Shown here: piece after piece, positions 26,681-35,930 of the stretch
Layout of the letters: every line of letters begins with the position of its first letter
How positions within the stretch are numbered: the first letter of the stretch is position 1
NCBI RefSeq assembly: GCF_902506145.1
Contig: NZ_LR733520.1
Span: forward strand, 374,580 to 438,579
From: Burkholderia sp. 8Y
GTDB lineage: Bacteria; Pseudomonadota; Gammaproteobacteria; Burkholderiales; Burkholderiaceae
Direction of reading: 5' to 3'
DNA length: 64,000 bases
Position numbers and translations under genes: made by a program
Notes under the pieces: generated by a model
Told to the model about the DNA's origin: nothing
Seen by the model: the letters and a program-made list of their open reading frames with translations, nothing else
Databases searched by the model: none

Positions 26681-28999
26681 ATGGACAATCTGAACTGGAA
26701 GCTCGAAAAAGTAAAGTCGCTGGACGACGAAGTTAAACAGCTCCATCCGCTGTTGCTAGCGCTGTTCAATGCAATGACGCAGCTTAAGCACGTCTACTAC
26801 ACGCAGGGAAACCGAGAGGCTGGCGCGGATTTCGTGCTCGTGAGGTCGGACGACCTTCTGGGGCAAGACGATTATGTGGGCGTCATAGTAAAAAGCAAGC
26901 CAATCCGGCAGGACCACGACGACGTCAACCGGCAAATCAAAGAATGTACGTTAGCTCCGCGTCCTATTGAAAACGGGAAAAAGAACGTCTTTTTGAGCGA
27001 GGTATGGGTGGTCACTAGCAAGGATATCACGCGCAACGCGCAAGACTTCTTGCACTTGGAATATAAGACCACGAAAATTAAGTTTATCGATGGTGCCACT
27101 CTTACCCGGTTGATAGACAAACATTTTCCGTCATACTGGGACCACCTCGACGCAAGCCTAGGAAAGTATATCAACGACCAAAAAGCACTTGTTGAGTCGT
27201 TGGAGGTGGCGCTGCGACTTCTCCCGCCACAAGCAGAGCGATTACAGATCGATCACTACATCCAAAGGTTGCCGGAGCGCGCAAAACTTAATTTTCTTGC
27301 AAAGACTAGCAAGCCGGTGACGCTTCTTGATGAACTAAAGCGAAGAAGATTTGTTTTTATCGAAGGCGGAATGGGCGCCGGTAAATCAGAGCTTTTGCGG
27401 TCGACTGTGTTGAAACTATGCGAAAAGGAACAAATCAATCAGCACAGAATGGTTCCGTATTTTACTAGTTATCGAGACCTCGTAGCCAACAAAGAATACA
27501 AGAGCGGCGAACTTCTGACGTCTCTAAGGGCCTTGATCGGTGACGACGCCAAGTCGATTGCAATTTTTGTGGACGGATTCGATGAAATCCAAGGTCCTAT
27601 TCAGGACAAAGTCGACGATATCTGCCGCTTCGCGAACAGCCTAAACGAGCGGGATGACGTCCGGTTGATTGTCTCGTCCCGGGATATAGGTGAGGCCATC
27701 CTTGGAGAAACGATCTCGAAGAGCTTTGACAAATACATCATGTGTCCGCTCACTTATGGCGCAGTAGTGAGCGTCGTTCAATCCATCTGCGACAACGGTG
27801 GCGTTTCCGCCAAGCTTCGCGACGATTTGCACCGTTCGCCGCTGATGAGGGCACTGCCTCGAACCCCGCTCAGCGCCATCCTACTCGGGACGTTATTGAA
27901 GGAGAACATCAATGAACTTCCATCAACGTTGCCGGAGCTTTACTCGAAATACGTAGAGTTGGTCCTGGGTAGGTGGGATATTAAAAAGGGCAACGGCTCG
28001 GAGAAAGAGTATGAGACGATTCAACGCCTGACAGCGATGATTGCAACGCATATGTTGGATCACGATCTAACATCAATGAGTCTCGCTGAGGTGAAGGCGA
28101 TGTTCCAAACCTACCTCGACGAGCGAAAAACCGGCCAGAGTTTAGGTCGGATGCTTGAAGGGTTTACGAGTCGCTCGGAGTTGGTAAGTTTCAATAGTGA
28201 GACGGAACAGATCATGTTCAGACACCGGACCTTCGCTGAGTATTTCTATGCCCATGCTTTGCTAATGCTTAAGGGAAAAGACGCACCGGTAGAAAACCCG
28301 TTCGCACCGGAGAGGCATGGCATCGAGTACTTCTATCTGGGTCTCGTTCGCGATTCCCCGGAACGAATCAAGCAATTGTCATCATGGGTTCCACGGGATA
28401 TGGCTGAAGAGTTCATCAAGTTGTGTAATTTTGGGTCGTTCTTAATGGCGGCCTATCAGACGCCCTATTCGGTACTTGAAGAGGCGCTGTACAAGTCGTT
28501 CAAGGACGTCGCCGTCCATTACGTGGGCGTGGTACGTGGCGAAAAACGTGATTGGCTTAGTAACCTTCCCGAACTGCAACTGCTATCGTTTTTTACTTTT
28601 CTAGTCAAGCGCTCGTACAGTTACGAATTCTTCAAGCCCGCATTGCTCGAAGCAAAGTTGCAAGTGGAACTTGATTGCGGACTGGACGAGGAACAGAGTG
28701 TGGTCCTTATCTTCCTTCTTGATGCTGTGCTTGCATCGCTTAACGATGCTAACGCATTCAAATCGTTGGTAGATCGTCATGACGCAAATCTGTCATGGGC
28801 GATTCGGCTTGGTATCAAGTATTCAGCGCAAGAAGTTTCGTTCATCAATAGTGCAACTACATACATGGAGAGGAAGATAAAGAAGAGCCTTAAGGGAAAC
28901 ATTGGAATGTCTCATTACATTGAACAGTTAGAGTCCACGCCGTTGTTGGAGCGCAAAGACCTCGCGGGCTGGCGCGATGATGAGGGCTCGGCAAAATGA
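26681..28999 (+). CDS. NACHT-type STAND NTPase with nuclease-like N-terminal domain (putative antiphage protein)
   Basis: The 772-residue protein stands alone between two housekeeping blocks. Residues about 20-150 resemble a restriction-endonuclease-like (PD-D/ExK, Mrr-type) domain: GADFVLVRS gives an acidic Asp50 and VGVIVKSK gives Lys71, although the usual Glu or Gln before that Lys is Ile69. Residues about 222-480 form a NACHT NTPase with Walker A GGMGAGKSE (Lys235, Ser236), Walker B IFVDGFDEI (Asp298, Asp301, Glu302), LIVSSRD as sensor 1, and the winged-helix and helical segments LPELYSKYVEL and FRHRTFAEYFYA. The remaining 290 residues are mainly helical without visible WD40, TPR or LRR repeats and would be the sensor. 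Codon use is AT-richer than all neighbours, indicating transfer. Bacterial NACHT proteins of this layout abort phage infection; that role is inferred. Confidence 0.85.
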   Translation: MDNLNWKLEKVKSLDDEVKQLHPLLLALFNAMTQLKHVYYTQGNREAGADFVLVRSDDLLGQDDYVGVIVKSKPIRQDHDDVNRQIKECTLAPRPIENGKKNVFLSEVWVVTSKDITRNAQDFLHLEYKTTKIKFIDGATLTRLIDKHFPSYWDHLDASLGKYINDQKALVESLEVALRLLPPQAERLQIDHYIQRLPERAKLNFLAKTSKPVTLLDELKRRRFVFIEGGMGAGKSELLRSTVLKLCEKEQINQHRMVPYFTSYRDLVANKEYKSGELLTSLRALIGDDAKSIAIFVDGFDEIQGPIQDKVDDICRFANSLNERDDVRLIVSSRDIGEAILGETISKSFDKYIMCPLTYGAVVSVVQSICDNGGVSAKLRDDLHRSPLMRALPRTPLSAILLGTLLKENINELPSTLPELYSKYVELVLGRWDIKKGNGSEKEYETIQRLTAMIATHMLDHDLTSMSLAEVKAMFQTYLDERKTGQSLGRMLEGFTSRSELVSFNSETEQIMFRHRTFAEYFYAHALLMLKGKDAPVENPFAPERHGIEYFYLGLVRDSPERIKQLSSWVPRDMAEEFIKLCNFGSFLMAAYQTPYSVLEEALYKSFKDVAVHYVGVVRGEKRDWLSNLPELQLLSFFTFLVKRSYSYEFFKPALLEAKLQVELDCGLDEEQSVVLIFLLDAVLASLNDANAFKSLVDRHDANLSWAIRLGIKYSAQEVSFINSATTYMERKIKKSLKGNIGMSHYIEQLESTPLLERKDLAGWRDDEGSAK

Positions 29000-29345
29000 C
29001 CGCTCAAGTTGCCATGGCAGAATGGAGGTTGCTTCCCGGGCTTAACCCTGTTGGACATCGGGAATCGCTGCCGCGTCCATCCACAACCGCCGTCTTCCAT
29101 ATCGCGTAGCTACATCGGCGCGTGCGTCTCACAACGAAAGTCAGGGTCATTGGTGCGTTTGTGGACGTTCTTCTCGATGAGCTTGCAGGCGGCAAGCGTC
29201 CCGAGTGCGAACACCCGCCGCTGCACGTCAAGAAGAGAACCTCCACCTTACCGCCAGTCGAACGACCGAGGGGGCCGAACAGGGCCCCTTCTCCGCAAAT
29301 CCACGAAGAACCTTTCTCTCGTCCATCGCCAGCAGATTGCAGAAA
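29000..29345. other. intergenic region after the NACHT gene, no gene supported
   Basis: 346 bases of mixed composition. Short frames are open on both strands (for example minus 29004-29396 and plus 29122-29508). None has a ribosome site, a domain, or codon use like neighbouring genes, and several run through the next terminator. It may contain debris from the insertion of the NACHT gene, but nothing identifiable. Confidence 0.4.
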
Positions 29346-29377
29346 CCAAAAAGCGCCGCGGCTTTCACCGCGGCGCC
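29346..29377 (-). terminator. intrinsic terminator of the nucleobase permease gene
   Basis: GCGCCGCGG (29353-29361) pairs with CCGCGGCGC (29368-29376) around a 6-base loop. On the minus strand the stem is followed by five T residues and then GGTTT. It lies 37 bases past the permease stop. Confidence 0.88.
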
Positions 29378-29413
29378 AACCCATCACAACCCGCAAGCAC
29401 TTCCTTCAGGACA

Positions 29414-30805
29414 TCACCGCGCTTCCGACGCGTGCGCCGCGCCATCGAAATCATGCCCGGCCTGGCGAATCTCGCAGCGCGCGTCGCGTTCCTTGCGCAC
29501 GCCGTTGAACACGATATTGAGCACCACCGCCGACACCGACGCGAGCAAAATGCCGCTATGAAGAATCGGCTCCAGCGCGTGCGGCAGTTGCGAAAAGAAC
29601 TTCGGCGCGACCACCGGCACGAGGCCGAGCCCGACGCTCACCGCGACGATGAACAGATTGTGGTGATTCTTCACGAAGTCCACTTTCGACAGCACCTTGA
29701 TCCCGTTCGCCGCGACCATGCCGAACATCACGATGCCCGCGCCGCCGAGCACGAACGGCGGCACCGAGGCGACCACTTGCGCCATCTTCGGAAAGAGGCC
29801 GAGCACGACGAGAATCACGCCGCCCGTCGCGCAGACGAAGCGGCTCTTCACGCCCGTCACGCCGATCAGGCCGACGTTCTGCGAAAACGACGTATGCGGA
29901 AACGAGTTGAAGACGCCGCCGATCAGCGTGCCGAGACCATCCACGCGCAGGCCGCGCACGAGCGCCTTCTGATCGACCGGGCGCTCCACCAGATCGCCGA
30001 CCGCGAGGAACATGCCCGTCGATTCGATGAACGTCACGAACATGACGATGACCATCGTCGCGACCGAGAGCGCATCGAAGTGCGGCATGCCGAAGTGAAA
30101 CGGCAGCACGATGCCGACCCACGGCGCATGAGCGACGCCCTCCATGTTGACGCGGCCGAGCATCGCGGCGATCACGAAGCCCGCGACGATGCCGAGCAGC
30201 ACCGAGATATTCGCGATGAAGCCGCGCGCGAACTTGTTGATTAGCAGGATCAGCGACAGCACGACGAGCGACAGCAGCAGAAACACGGGATTGCCGTAAT
30301 CGGGATTGCCGACGCCGCCCGCCGCCCAGTTGATGCCGACGCCCATCAGCGAGAGACCGATCACCGCGATCACCGTGCCGACCACGACCGGCGGGAAGAA
30401 GCGCAGCAGCTTGCCGATCATCGGCGCGAGAAAGATGCCGATGACGCCCGCCGCGATGGTCGCGCCGAACACGTCGAGAATGCCGAGCGACGGATTCGTG
30501 CCGATAGCGACCATCGGACCGACCGCCGCGAACGTGCAGCCCATGATGACCGGCAGCCGGATGCCGAAGATCCACAGTCCGAGCGTCTGGATCAGCGTCG
30601 CGACGCCGCATGAGAACAGGTCCGCGCTGATGAGGAACGCGACCTGATCCTTCGACAGATGCATGGCCGCGCCGAGAATCAGCGGCACCGCGACCGCGCC
30701 CGCGTACATCACGAGGACATGCTGTATGCCGAGCGTCAGCAATTGGCCGGTCGGCAGCCGTTCGTCGCACGGATGAACCTTCGGGTGGCTCGTGCTCGAT
30801 GCCAT
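29414..30805 (-). CDS. NCS2 nucleobase:cation symporter (xanthine/uric acid permease-like)
   Basis: A 463-residue inner-membrane transporter of the NCS2/NAT family with about 12-14 hydrophobic segments starting at LTLGIQHVLVMYAGAVAVP. The NAT signature region is recognisable as VFNSFPHTSFSQNVGLIGVTG (an N-x-F-P-x-T-x-x-x-Q-N element), and the helix with GCTFAAVGPMVAIG is also typical. NSFPHTSFSQNVGL fits the xanthine/urate branch better than the uracil branch, so xanthine, urate or another purine is the likely substrate. AAGGAG precedes the ATG. It has its own terminator and no catabolic genes beside it. Confidence 0.9.
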   Translation of the reverse strand: MASSTSHPKVHPCDERLPTGQLLTLGIQHVLVMYAGAVAVPLILGAAMHLSKDQVAFLISADLFSCGVATLIQTLGLWIFGIRLPVIMGCTFAAVGPMVAIGTNPSLGILDVFGATIAAGVIGIFLAPMIGKLLRFFPPVVVGTVIAVIGLSLMGVGINWAAGGVGNPDYGNPVFLLLSLVVLSLILLINKFARGFIANISVLLGIVAGFVIAAMLGRVNMEGVAHAPWVGIVLPFHFGMPHFDALSVATMVIVMFVTFIESTGMFLAVGDLVERPVDQKALVRGLRVDGLGTLIGGVFNSFPHTSFSQNVGLIGVTGVKSRFVCATGGVILVVLGLFPKMAQVVASVPPFVLGGAGIVMFGMVAANGIKVLSKVDFVKNHHNLFIVAVSVGLGLVPVVAPKFFSQLPHALEPILHSGILLASVSAVVLNIVFNGVRKERDARCEIRQAGHDFDGAAHASEAR

Positions 30806-31149
30806 ATCTGTCTCCTTGATTGCCTTTCCATTTGAATGGCCTCCAAGGTAAGTGCATCAAAAAGCGCGAACAAGACCACGCGGCGCTATACGTCGCGTTC
30901 GCGGGGCGATATGAAAACGGCGCGCGAAGCGAGGCTCGATCGCGCGAAGGCCCTTGCTGCAAGGGACTTGGCGCACCGCAAGGGATTTTTGTCGGCTGGC
31001 GCAAGGCCGCCTGAAGGGTCGCGTCGTTATGATGTTCATCACGGCGCGCGTATAGTCCGTTTTTCGCGCATCGCGCGCGGCGGCGGGGTTAACCCGCGTT
31101 AATCGACGCTTTGCGCGTTTTCCCTAACGTCTTTTCGAGCGGCTCATTC
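30806..31149. other. divergent intergenic region between permease and kinase
   Basis: 344 bases carrying the promoters of the minus-strand permease and the plus-strand kinase. Short open frames on both strands lack protein features. No riboswitch (for example the purine type) or clear operator was recognised. Confidence 0.4.
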
Positions 31150-32580
31150 ATGCGTTTTCTCGGCATCGATCTCGGCACGGGTTCCGTGAAACTGGCAATC
31201 GTCGACGAACACGCGCGCGAGGTCGCAGCGTCGAGCGCGGCGTATGCGGTGACGAGCGCGCAGCCGGGCTGGGCCGAGACTTCCGCCGATGCGTGGTATG
31301 CCGCCGTCGTCGATGCCGCCTCTCGCCTGCCCGCGCACGAACGCGAAGCCGTGAGCGCCATCGGCTTTTCCGGGCAGATGCACGGCGTGGTGCCGACCGC
31401 CGCCGATGGCCGCGCGTTGCGCCCCGCGATGCTCTGGCCGGACACGCGCGCCCGCGCGCTGCTCGACGCCTGGCCCGAGCCGCAGCCGAATCCGGTCGCG
31501 CCGGGCATGGCCGGACCGCTGTTGCGTTGGCTCTTGGCGCGCGAGCCCGCGCTCGCCGCCGGCATGCGCTGGGCCTTGCAGCCGAAGGACTGGCTGCGCG
31601 CGAAGCTCGGCGGCGCGTTCGTCACCGATCCGTCGGACGCCTGCGCGACCGCTCTCGCCGCGCCTTCGGGCGAGTGGGACGCGGCGCTCATCGACAGCCT
31701 CGGCTTGTCGCGCGAGTGGTTCGCGCCGCTCGCGGCATCCGATTCGCGGGCGGGCGCGTTGTCCGCAGAAGCCGGGTCGGCGCTCGGCTTGCGCGCGGGC
31801 ATTCCTCTGGCCGTCGGCGCGGGCGATACGCCGTGCGCCGCGCTCGGCAGCGGCCTGATCGCGGATGGCGATGCGCTGCTCACCACGGGCAGCGGCGGGC
31901 AGATCGTCGTCATGTGCGACGAAGCGCCGTCGCCCGTGCGCGGCCTGCACACGTATCGCGGCGCGGCCAGCGCCGGCGCGCGCTGGTATCGCATGGCGGC
32001 GATGCAGAACGTCGGCGTCGCGCTGGAAACCGTGCGCGGCTGGCTCGGCTATGCAGCGTGGCCCGCCGCTTACGACGACGCGTTCGCATCGGATGCGAGC
32101 GCGTCCGTGAGCTTTCTGCCGTACTTGAGCGGCGAGCGTTCACCGTGGATGAACCCGGCTGCGCGCGGCGGCTGGCTCGGCCTCGGCCTTTCCGACACGC
32201 GCGGCTCGATGATGCGCGCGGCGTTCGAAGGCGTGGCATTCGCATTGCGGGCGGGACTCGACGCGATCCGCACGAGCGGCACGAGCGGCACGCCGTTGTC
32301 GTCGATGCGTCTCGCGGGCGGCGGCTCCATCGACGCGCGCTGGCGTCAGTTGCTCGCCGATGCGCTCGATGTCGAGCTGCACGCCTGCGATTGCCCGAAC
32401 GCGGCGGCGCGCGGCGCGGCGATCATCGGCGGCATCGCGGCGGGGCATTGGCGCGCGGACGACCTCGCATCGCTCGTTCCGGCGAGCACACGCGTCGCGA
32501 GTCCGCAAGGCAACGCCGCGCTCGACGAAAGACACGCGCGTTTCATCGCGCTCTACGAGCGCGTCGAAGACTGGTTCTGA
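31150..32580 (+). CDS. xylB: FGGY-family carbohydrate kinase, xylulokinase-like
   Basis: A 476-residue sugar kinase with an actin-like ATPase fold. The N-terminal phosphate-1 loop is FLGIDLGTGSVKLAI. The FGGY_N substrate region GFSGQMHGVV is that of xylulokinases, the phosphate-2 region is GAGDTPCAALGSG, and the adenosine-binding motif is LAGGGSIDARWRQLLADAL. It would phosphorylate D-xylulose or a related ketose. The start at 31150 removes an unsupported 13-residue leader and places the loop at residue 2. An AGE-family isomerase follows 105 bases downstream, which could supply a ketose. Another, more canonical XylB lies at 47298, so this copy may have a different substrate. Confidence 0.82.
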   Translation: MRFLGIDLGTGSVKLAIVDEHAREVAASSAAYAVTSAQPGWAETSADAWYAAVVDAASRLPAHEREAVSAIGFSGQMHGVVPTAADGRALRPAMLWPDTRARALLDAWPEPQPNPVAPGMAGPLLRWLLAREPALAAGMRWALQPKDWLRAKLGGAFVTDPSDACATALAAPSGEWDAALIDSLGLSREWFAPLAASDSRAGALSAEAGSALGLRAGIPLAVGAGDTPCAALGSGLIADGDALLTTGSGGQIVVMCDEAPSPVRGLHTYRGAASAGARWYRMAAMQNVGVALETVRGWLGYAAWPAAYDDAFASDASASVSFLPYLSGERSPWMNPAARGGWLGLGLSDTRGSMMRAAFEGVAFALRAGLDAIRTSGTSGTPLSSMRLAGGGSIDARWRQLLADALDVELHACDCPNAAARGAAIIGGIAAGHWRADDLASLVPASTRVASPQGNAALDERHARFIALYERVEDWF

Positions 32581-32685
32581 CGACTCGCGCGCAAGCCCTT
32601 AAACTGACGTCCAGTTCACTTCAGGCTTCAGGCTTCAGGCCAGGGCCGCGCCGTCCGGTCCATCACAACACCAACGACATCCGCT

Positions 32686-33900
32686 ATGTCCGCATCCGTC
32701 ACATCGCAACCCGACTTCCGCTCGCGTCAGTTTTTGCTGGATCACGCGCTGCGCACGATGATCTTCTATCACCCGCACTGCATGGACCCGGCGGGCGGCT
32801 TCTATCACTTCTACAAGAACGACGGCACGATCTACGACCGCAAATCGCGTCATCTCGTGTCGAGCACGCGCTTCGTCTTCAACTACGCGATGGCGTACAA
32901 GCACTATGGCCTCGACGAATATCGCGGCGGCGTGCGGCACGGCATCGACTATTTGCGCGAGGTTCATCGCAATCCGGAAACGGGCGGCTATGCGTGGACG
33001 CTCAACGGCCGCGAAGTCACCGACGCGATGAACCATTGCTACGGTCTCGCCTTCGTCGTGCTCGCGTATGCGAAAGCGGTGGAAGCGGGCTTCGACGAGG
33101 CGCGCGCCTATCTCGACGAAACGTGGAACCTGATGGAGACGCACTTTTGGGACGCGCCGAACGGCCTCTATAAAGATGAGGCGAGCGCGGACTGGCAGGT
33201 GTCGGACTATCGCGGCCAGAACGCGAACATGCACGCGTGCGAGGCGTTTCTCGCCGCGTTCGAAGCGACCGGCGAGACGCGCTATCTGGACCGCGCGGCG
33301 CTTCTGGCCGACAACATGGTGAACCGTCAGGCGGCGCTCGCGGGCGGGCTCGTGTGGGAGCACTACAAGCCGGACTGGTCGATCGACTGGGACTACAACA
33401 AGGGCGACCGCAGCAACATCTTCCGTCCGTGGGGCTTTCAGCCGGGGCATCAGACGGAATGGGCGAAGCTCCTGCTGATTCTCGACCGGCATCGTCCCGA
33501 GGCGTGGCATGTGGAGCGTGCCCGCGAACTGTTCGACCGCGCGCTCGACCTGTCATGGGATCACGAGCACGGCGGCATGGTCTACGGCTTCGGTCCGGAC
33601 GGCAAGTTCTACGACGAAGACAAGTACTTCTGGGTGCAGGCGGAATCGCTCGCGGCGGCCGCGCTGCTCGCCGAGCGCGCCAATCGCGATGGCGACGAAG
33701 CGGCCGCCGTGCGCTACTGGAGCGAGTACGACCGCTTGTGGGCCTATAGCTGGGCGCATTTCGTCGATCACCACTACGGCGCGTGGTATCGCATCCTGAC
33801 GCGCGACAACCGCCAGTACAGCGACGAGAAAAGCCCGGCCGGCAAGACCGACTATCACACGATGGGCGCATGTTACGAAGTCCTGAACGTCGTGCGCTGA
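32686..33900 (+). CDS. AGE-family sugar epimerase/isomerase (mannose isomerase-like)
   Basis: The 404-residue protein belongs to the N-acylglucosamine 2-epimerase (AGE/YihS) family with an alpha/alpha barrel of repeated helices. Features include GGFYHFYKNDGTIYD, LVSSTRFVFNYAMA, NHCYGLAFVVLAYA with a candidate catalytic His, GFQPGHQTEWAKL, and SPAGKTDYHTMGACYE near the end. Members of this branch interconvert D-mannose and D-fructose or isomerise related sugars. The preceding kinase gene supports a sugar catabolic role, but the substrate is inferred. A short tandem CAGGCTT repeat lies in the gap before this gene. Confidence 0.85.
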   Translation: MSASVTSQPDFRSRQFLLDHALRTMIFYHPHCMDPAGGFYHFYKNDGTIYDRKSRHLVSSTRFVFNYAMAYKHYGLDEYRGGVRHGIDYLREVHRNPETGGYAWTLNGREVTDAMNHCYGLAFVVLAYAKAVEAGFDEARAYLDETWNLMETHFWDAPNGLYKDEASADWQVSDYRGQNANMHACEAFLAAFEATGETRYLDRAALLADNMVNRQAALAGGLVWEHYKPDWSIDWDYNKGDRSNIFRPWGFQPGHQTEWAKLLLILDRHRPEAWHVERARELFDRALDLSWDHEHGGMVYGFGPDGKFYDEDKYFWVQAESLAAAALLAERANRDGDEAAAVRYWSEYDRLWAYSWAHFVDHHYGAWYRILTRDNRQYSDEKSPAGKTDYHTMGACYEVLNVVR

Positions 33901-33933
33901 ACGAATCAATGTATTGAACCGAGGAACCGAACG

Positions 33934-35040
33934 ATGAAGACAAAAGCCGCAATCGCATGGAAAGCAGGTCAGCCGCTCACCATCGAGGAAGTCGATCTCG
34001 AAGGGCCGCGCGCCGGCGAGGTGCTGATCGAAGTGAAGGCGACGGGCATCTGCCATACCGATTACTACACGCTCTCGGGCGCGGACCCGGAAGGCCTCTT
34101 CCCGGCGATTCTCGGCCACGAAGGCGCGGGCGTGATCGTGGACGTGGGCCCGGGCGTCGGCACGCTGAAGAAGGGCGATCACGTCATTCCGCTCTACACG
34201 CCGGAATGCCGCGAGTGCAAGTTCTGTCTCTCGCGCAAGACGAATCTGTGCCAGAAGATTCGCGCGACGCAAGGCAAGGGCCTGATGCCCGACGCCACCT
34301 CGCGTTTCTCGCTCGACGGCAAGCCGCTTTTTCACTACATGGGCACGTCCACGTTCTCGAACTACATCGTGGTGCCGGAAATCGCGGTCGCGAAGGTGCG
34401 GGAAGACGCGCCGTTCGACAAGATCTGCTACATCGGCTGCGGCGTGACGACGGGCGTGGGCGCGGTCGTGTATTCGGCGAAGGTCGAGGCCGGTGCGAAC
34501 GTCGTCGTGTTCGGGCTCGGCGGCATCGGACTGAACGTGATTCAGGGCGCGAAGATGGTCGGCGCGGACAAGATCATCGGCGTCGATATCAATCCGGGCC
34601 GCGTCGAACTGGCGAAAAAGTTCGGCATGACGCACTTCATCAACCCGAACGAAGCGGAGAACGTCGTCGATCACATCGTGCAGTTGACCGACGGCGGCGC
34701 GGATTATTCGTTCGAGTGCGTCGGCAACGTGAAGCTGATGCGTCAGGCGCTCGAATGCACGCACAAAGGCTGGGGGCAGTCGTTCATCATCGGCGTGGCG
34801 GCGGCGGGCGAGGAAATCAGCACGCGGCCGTTCCAGCTCGTCACGGGCCGCGAGTGGAAGGGCTCGGCGTTCGGCGGCGCGCGCGGCCGCACGGACGTGC
34901 CGAAGATCGTCGACTGGTACATGGAAGGCAAGATCAATATCGACGATCTCATCACGCATCATCTGAAGCTCGATCAGATCAACGACGGCTTCGACCTGAT
35001 GAAGAAGGGCGAGTCGATTCGTTCCGTCGTCATTTATTGA
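33934..35040 (+). CDS. frmA: S-(hydroxymethyl)glutathione dehydrogenase (class III alcohol dehydrogenase)
   Basis: This 368-residue zinc enzyme oxidises the spontaneous formaldehyde-glutathione adduct to S-formylglutathione with NAD, and can also reduce S-nitrosoglutathione. Catalytic zinc ligands lie in [13 protein letters not shown] and GHEGAGVI, and the structural zinc site is [15 protein letters not shown]. The coenzyme domain has [14 protein letters not shown]. The length and the C-terminal [13 protein letters not shown] are those of class III enzymes. The next gene encodes the hydrolase for its product and starts 14 bases later, so they form a two-gene formaldehyde detoxification operon. 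Confidence 0.97.
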   Translation: MKTKAAIAWKAGQPLTIEEVDLEGPRAGEVLIEVKATGICHTDYYTLSGADPEGLFPAILGHEGAGVIVDVGPGVGTLKKGDHVIPLYTPECRECKFCLSRKTNLCQKIRATQGKGLMPDATSRFSLDGKPLFHYMGTSTFSNYIVVPEIAVAKVREDAPFDKICYIGCGVTTGVGAVVYSAKVEAGANVVVFGLGGIGLNVIQGAKMVGADKIIGVDINPGRVELAKKFGMTHFINPNEAENVVDHIVQLTDGGADYSFECVGNVKLMRQALECTHKGWGQSFIIGVAAAGEEISTRPFQLVTGREWKGSAFGGARGRTDVPKIVDWYMEGKINIDDLITHHLKLDQINDGFDLMKKGESIRSVVIY

Positions 35041-35054
35041 GCGAGGAGAACGCC

Positions 35055-35903
35055 ATGCTCGAACTCGTCGAGGAGCACCGCTGTTTCGATGGCATGCAGC
35101 GCATCTATCGGCACCAGTCGCCGTCGATCGGCCTGCCGATGCGCTTTTCGGTCTTTTTGCCCGCTGCTGCGTCGTCTTCGAAAGTGCCGGCGCTTTTCTA
35201 CCTTGCCGGTCTCACGTGCACCGAGGAGACGTTCCCGATCAAGGCCGGCGCGCAGCGGTACGCGGCGGAGCATGGCATCGCGCTGATCGCGCCGGATACG
35301 TCGCCGCGCGGCGCGGATATCCCCGGCGAGAAGGACGCGTGGGATTTTGGCGTCGGCGCGGGCTTCTATGTCGATGCGACGCGCGAGCCGTGGCGCGAGC
35401 GGTATCGCATGTATTCGTACGTGACGCAGGATCTGCGCGAAGCGGTGCTCGCCGATTTGCCGGTGCGCGGGGACCGGCTCGGCATTTTCGGGCATTCGAT
35501 GGGCGGGCATGGCGCGCTCGTGCTGGCGCTGCGCAATCCGGACGTGTACCGCAGCGTGTCGGCGTTCGCGCCGATCGCGGCGCCTTCGCGGTGTCCGTGG
35601 GGCGTGAAGGCGTTCACCGGCTATCTCGGCAATGACCGCGACGCGTGGAAGCAGTACGACGCGAGCGAACTCGTGAAGGGCGATGCGGGCTCACGCTTCG
35701 AAGGCGGCATTTTGATCGATCAGGGGCTGGCGGATCAATTTCTCGCCGAGCAGCTTTATCCCGATGTCTTCGAGCGCAACGCACGCGAGGCGGGGCATAG
35801 CGTCACCGTGCGTCGTCACGAAGGCTATGACCACGGCTACTTTTTCATCTCGACGTTCGTCGGCGAGCACATTGCGCATCATGCGCGGGTGCTCTGCGCT
35901 TAA
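35055..35903 (+). CDS. fghA: S-formylglutathione hydrolase
   Basis: A 282-residue alpha/beta hydrolase that splits S-formylglutathione into formate and glutathione, completing the pathway begun by FrmA. The nucleophile elbow is GHSMGGHGAL. The family segments ALFYLAGLTCTEE, IAPDTSPRG, FAPIAAPSRCPWG and the final catalytic His in HEGYDHGYFF are present. The start at 35055 has GCGAGGAG upstream and begins MLELVEEHRCFDG, as expected for the family. It is tightly coupled to frmA. Confidence 0.97.
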   Translation: MLELVEEHRCFDGMQRIYRHQSPSIGLPMRFSVFLPAAASSSKVPALFYLAGLTCTEETFPIKAGAQRYAAEHGIALIAPDTSPRGADIPGEKDAWDFGVGAGFYVDATREPWRERYRMYSYVTQDLREAVLADLPVRGDRLGIFGHSMGGHGALVLALRNPDVYRSVSAFAPIAAPSRCPWGVKAFTGYLGNDRDAWKQYDASELVKGDAGSRFEGGILIDQGLADQFLAEQLYPDVFERNAREAGHSVTVRRHEGYDHGYFFISTFVGEHIAHHARVLCA

Positions 35904-35930
35904 GCGCGGCGCGGCGGCGGAAGCGGTCGA

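Noticed and set aside
29004..29396. Minus-strand frame of 130 codons downstream of the NACHT gene
   Set aside because: No domain, unusual Cys/Arg/Ser composition, no ribosome site, and it runs through the permease terminator.
32622..32642. Short CAGGCTT tandem repeat before the AGE-family gene
   Set aside because: Only about three copies, with no sign of a regulatory or mobile role.
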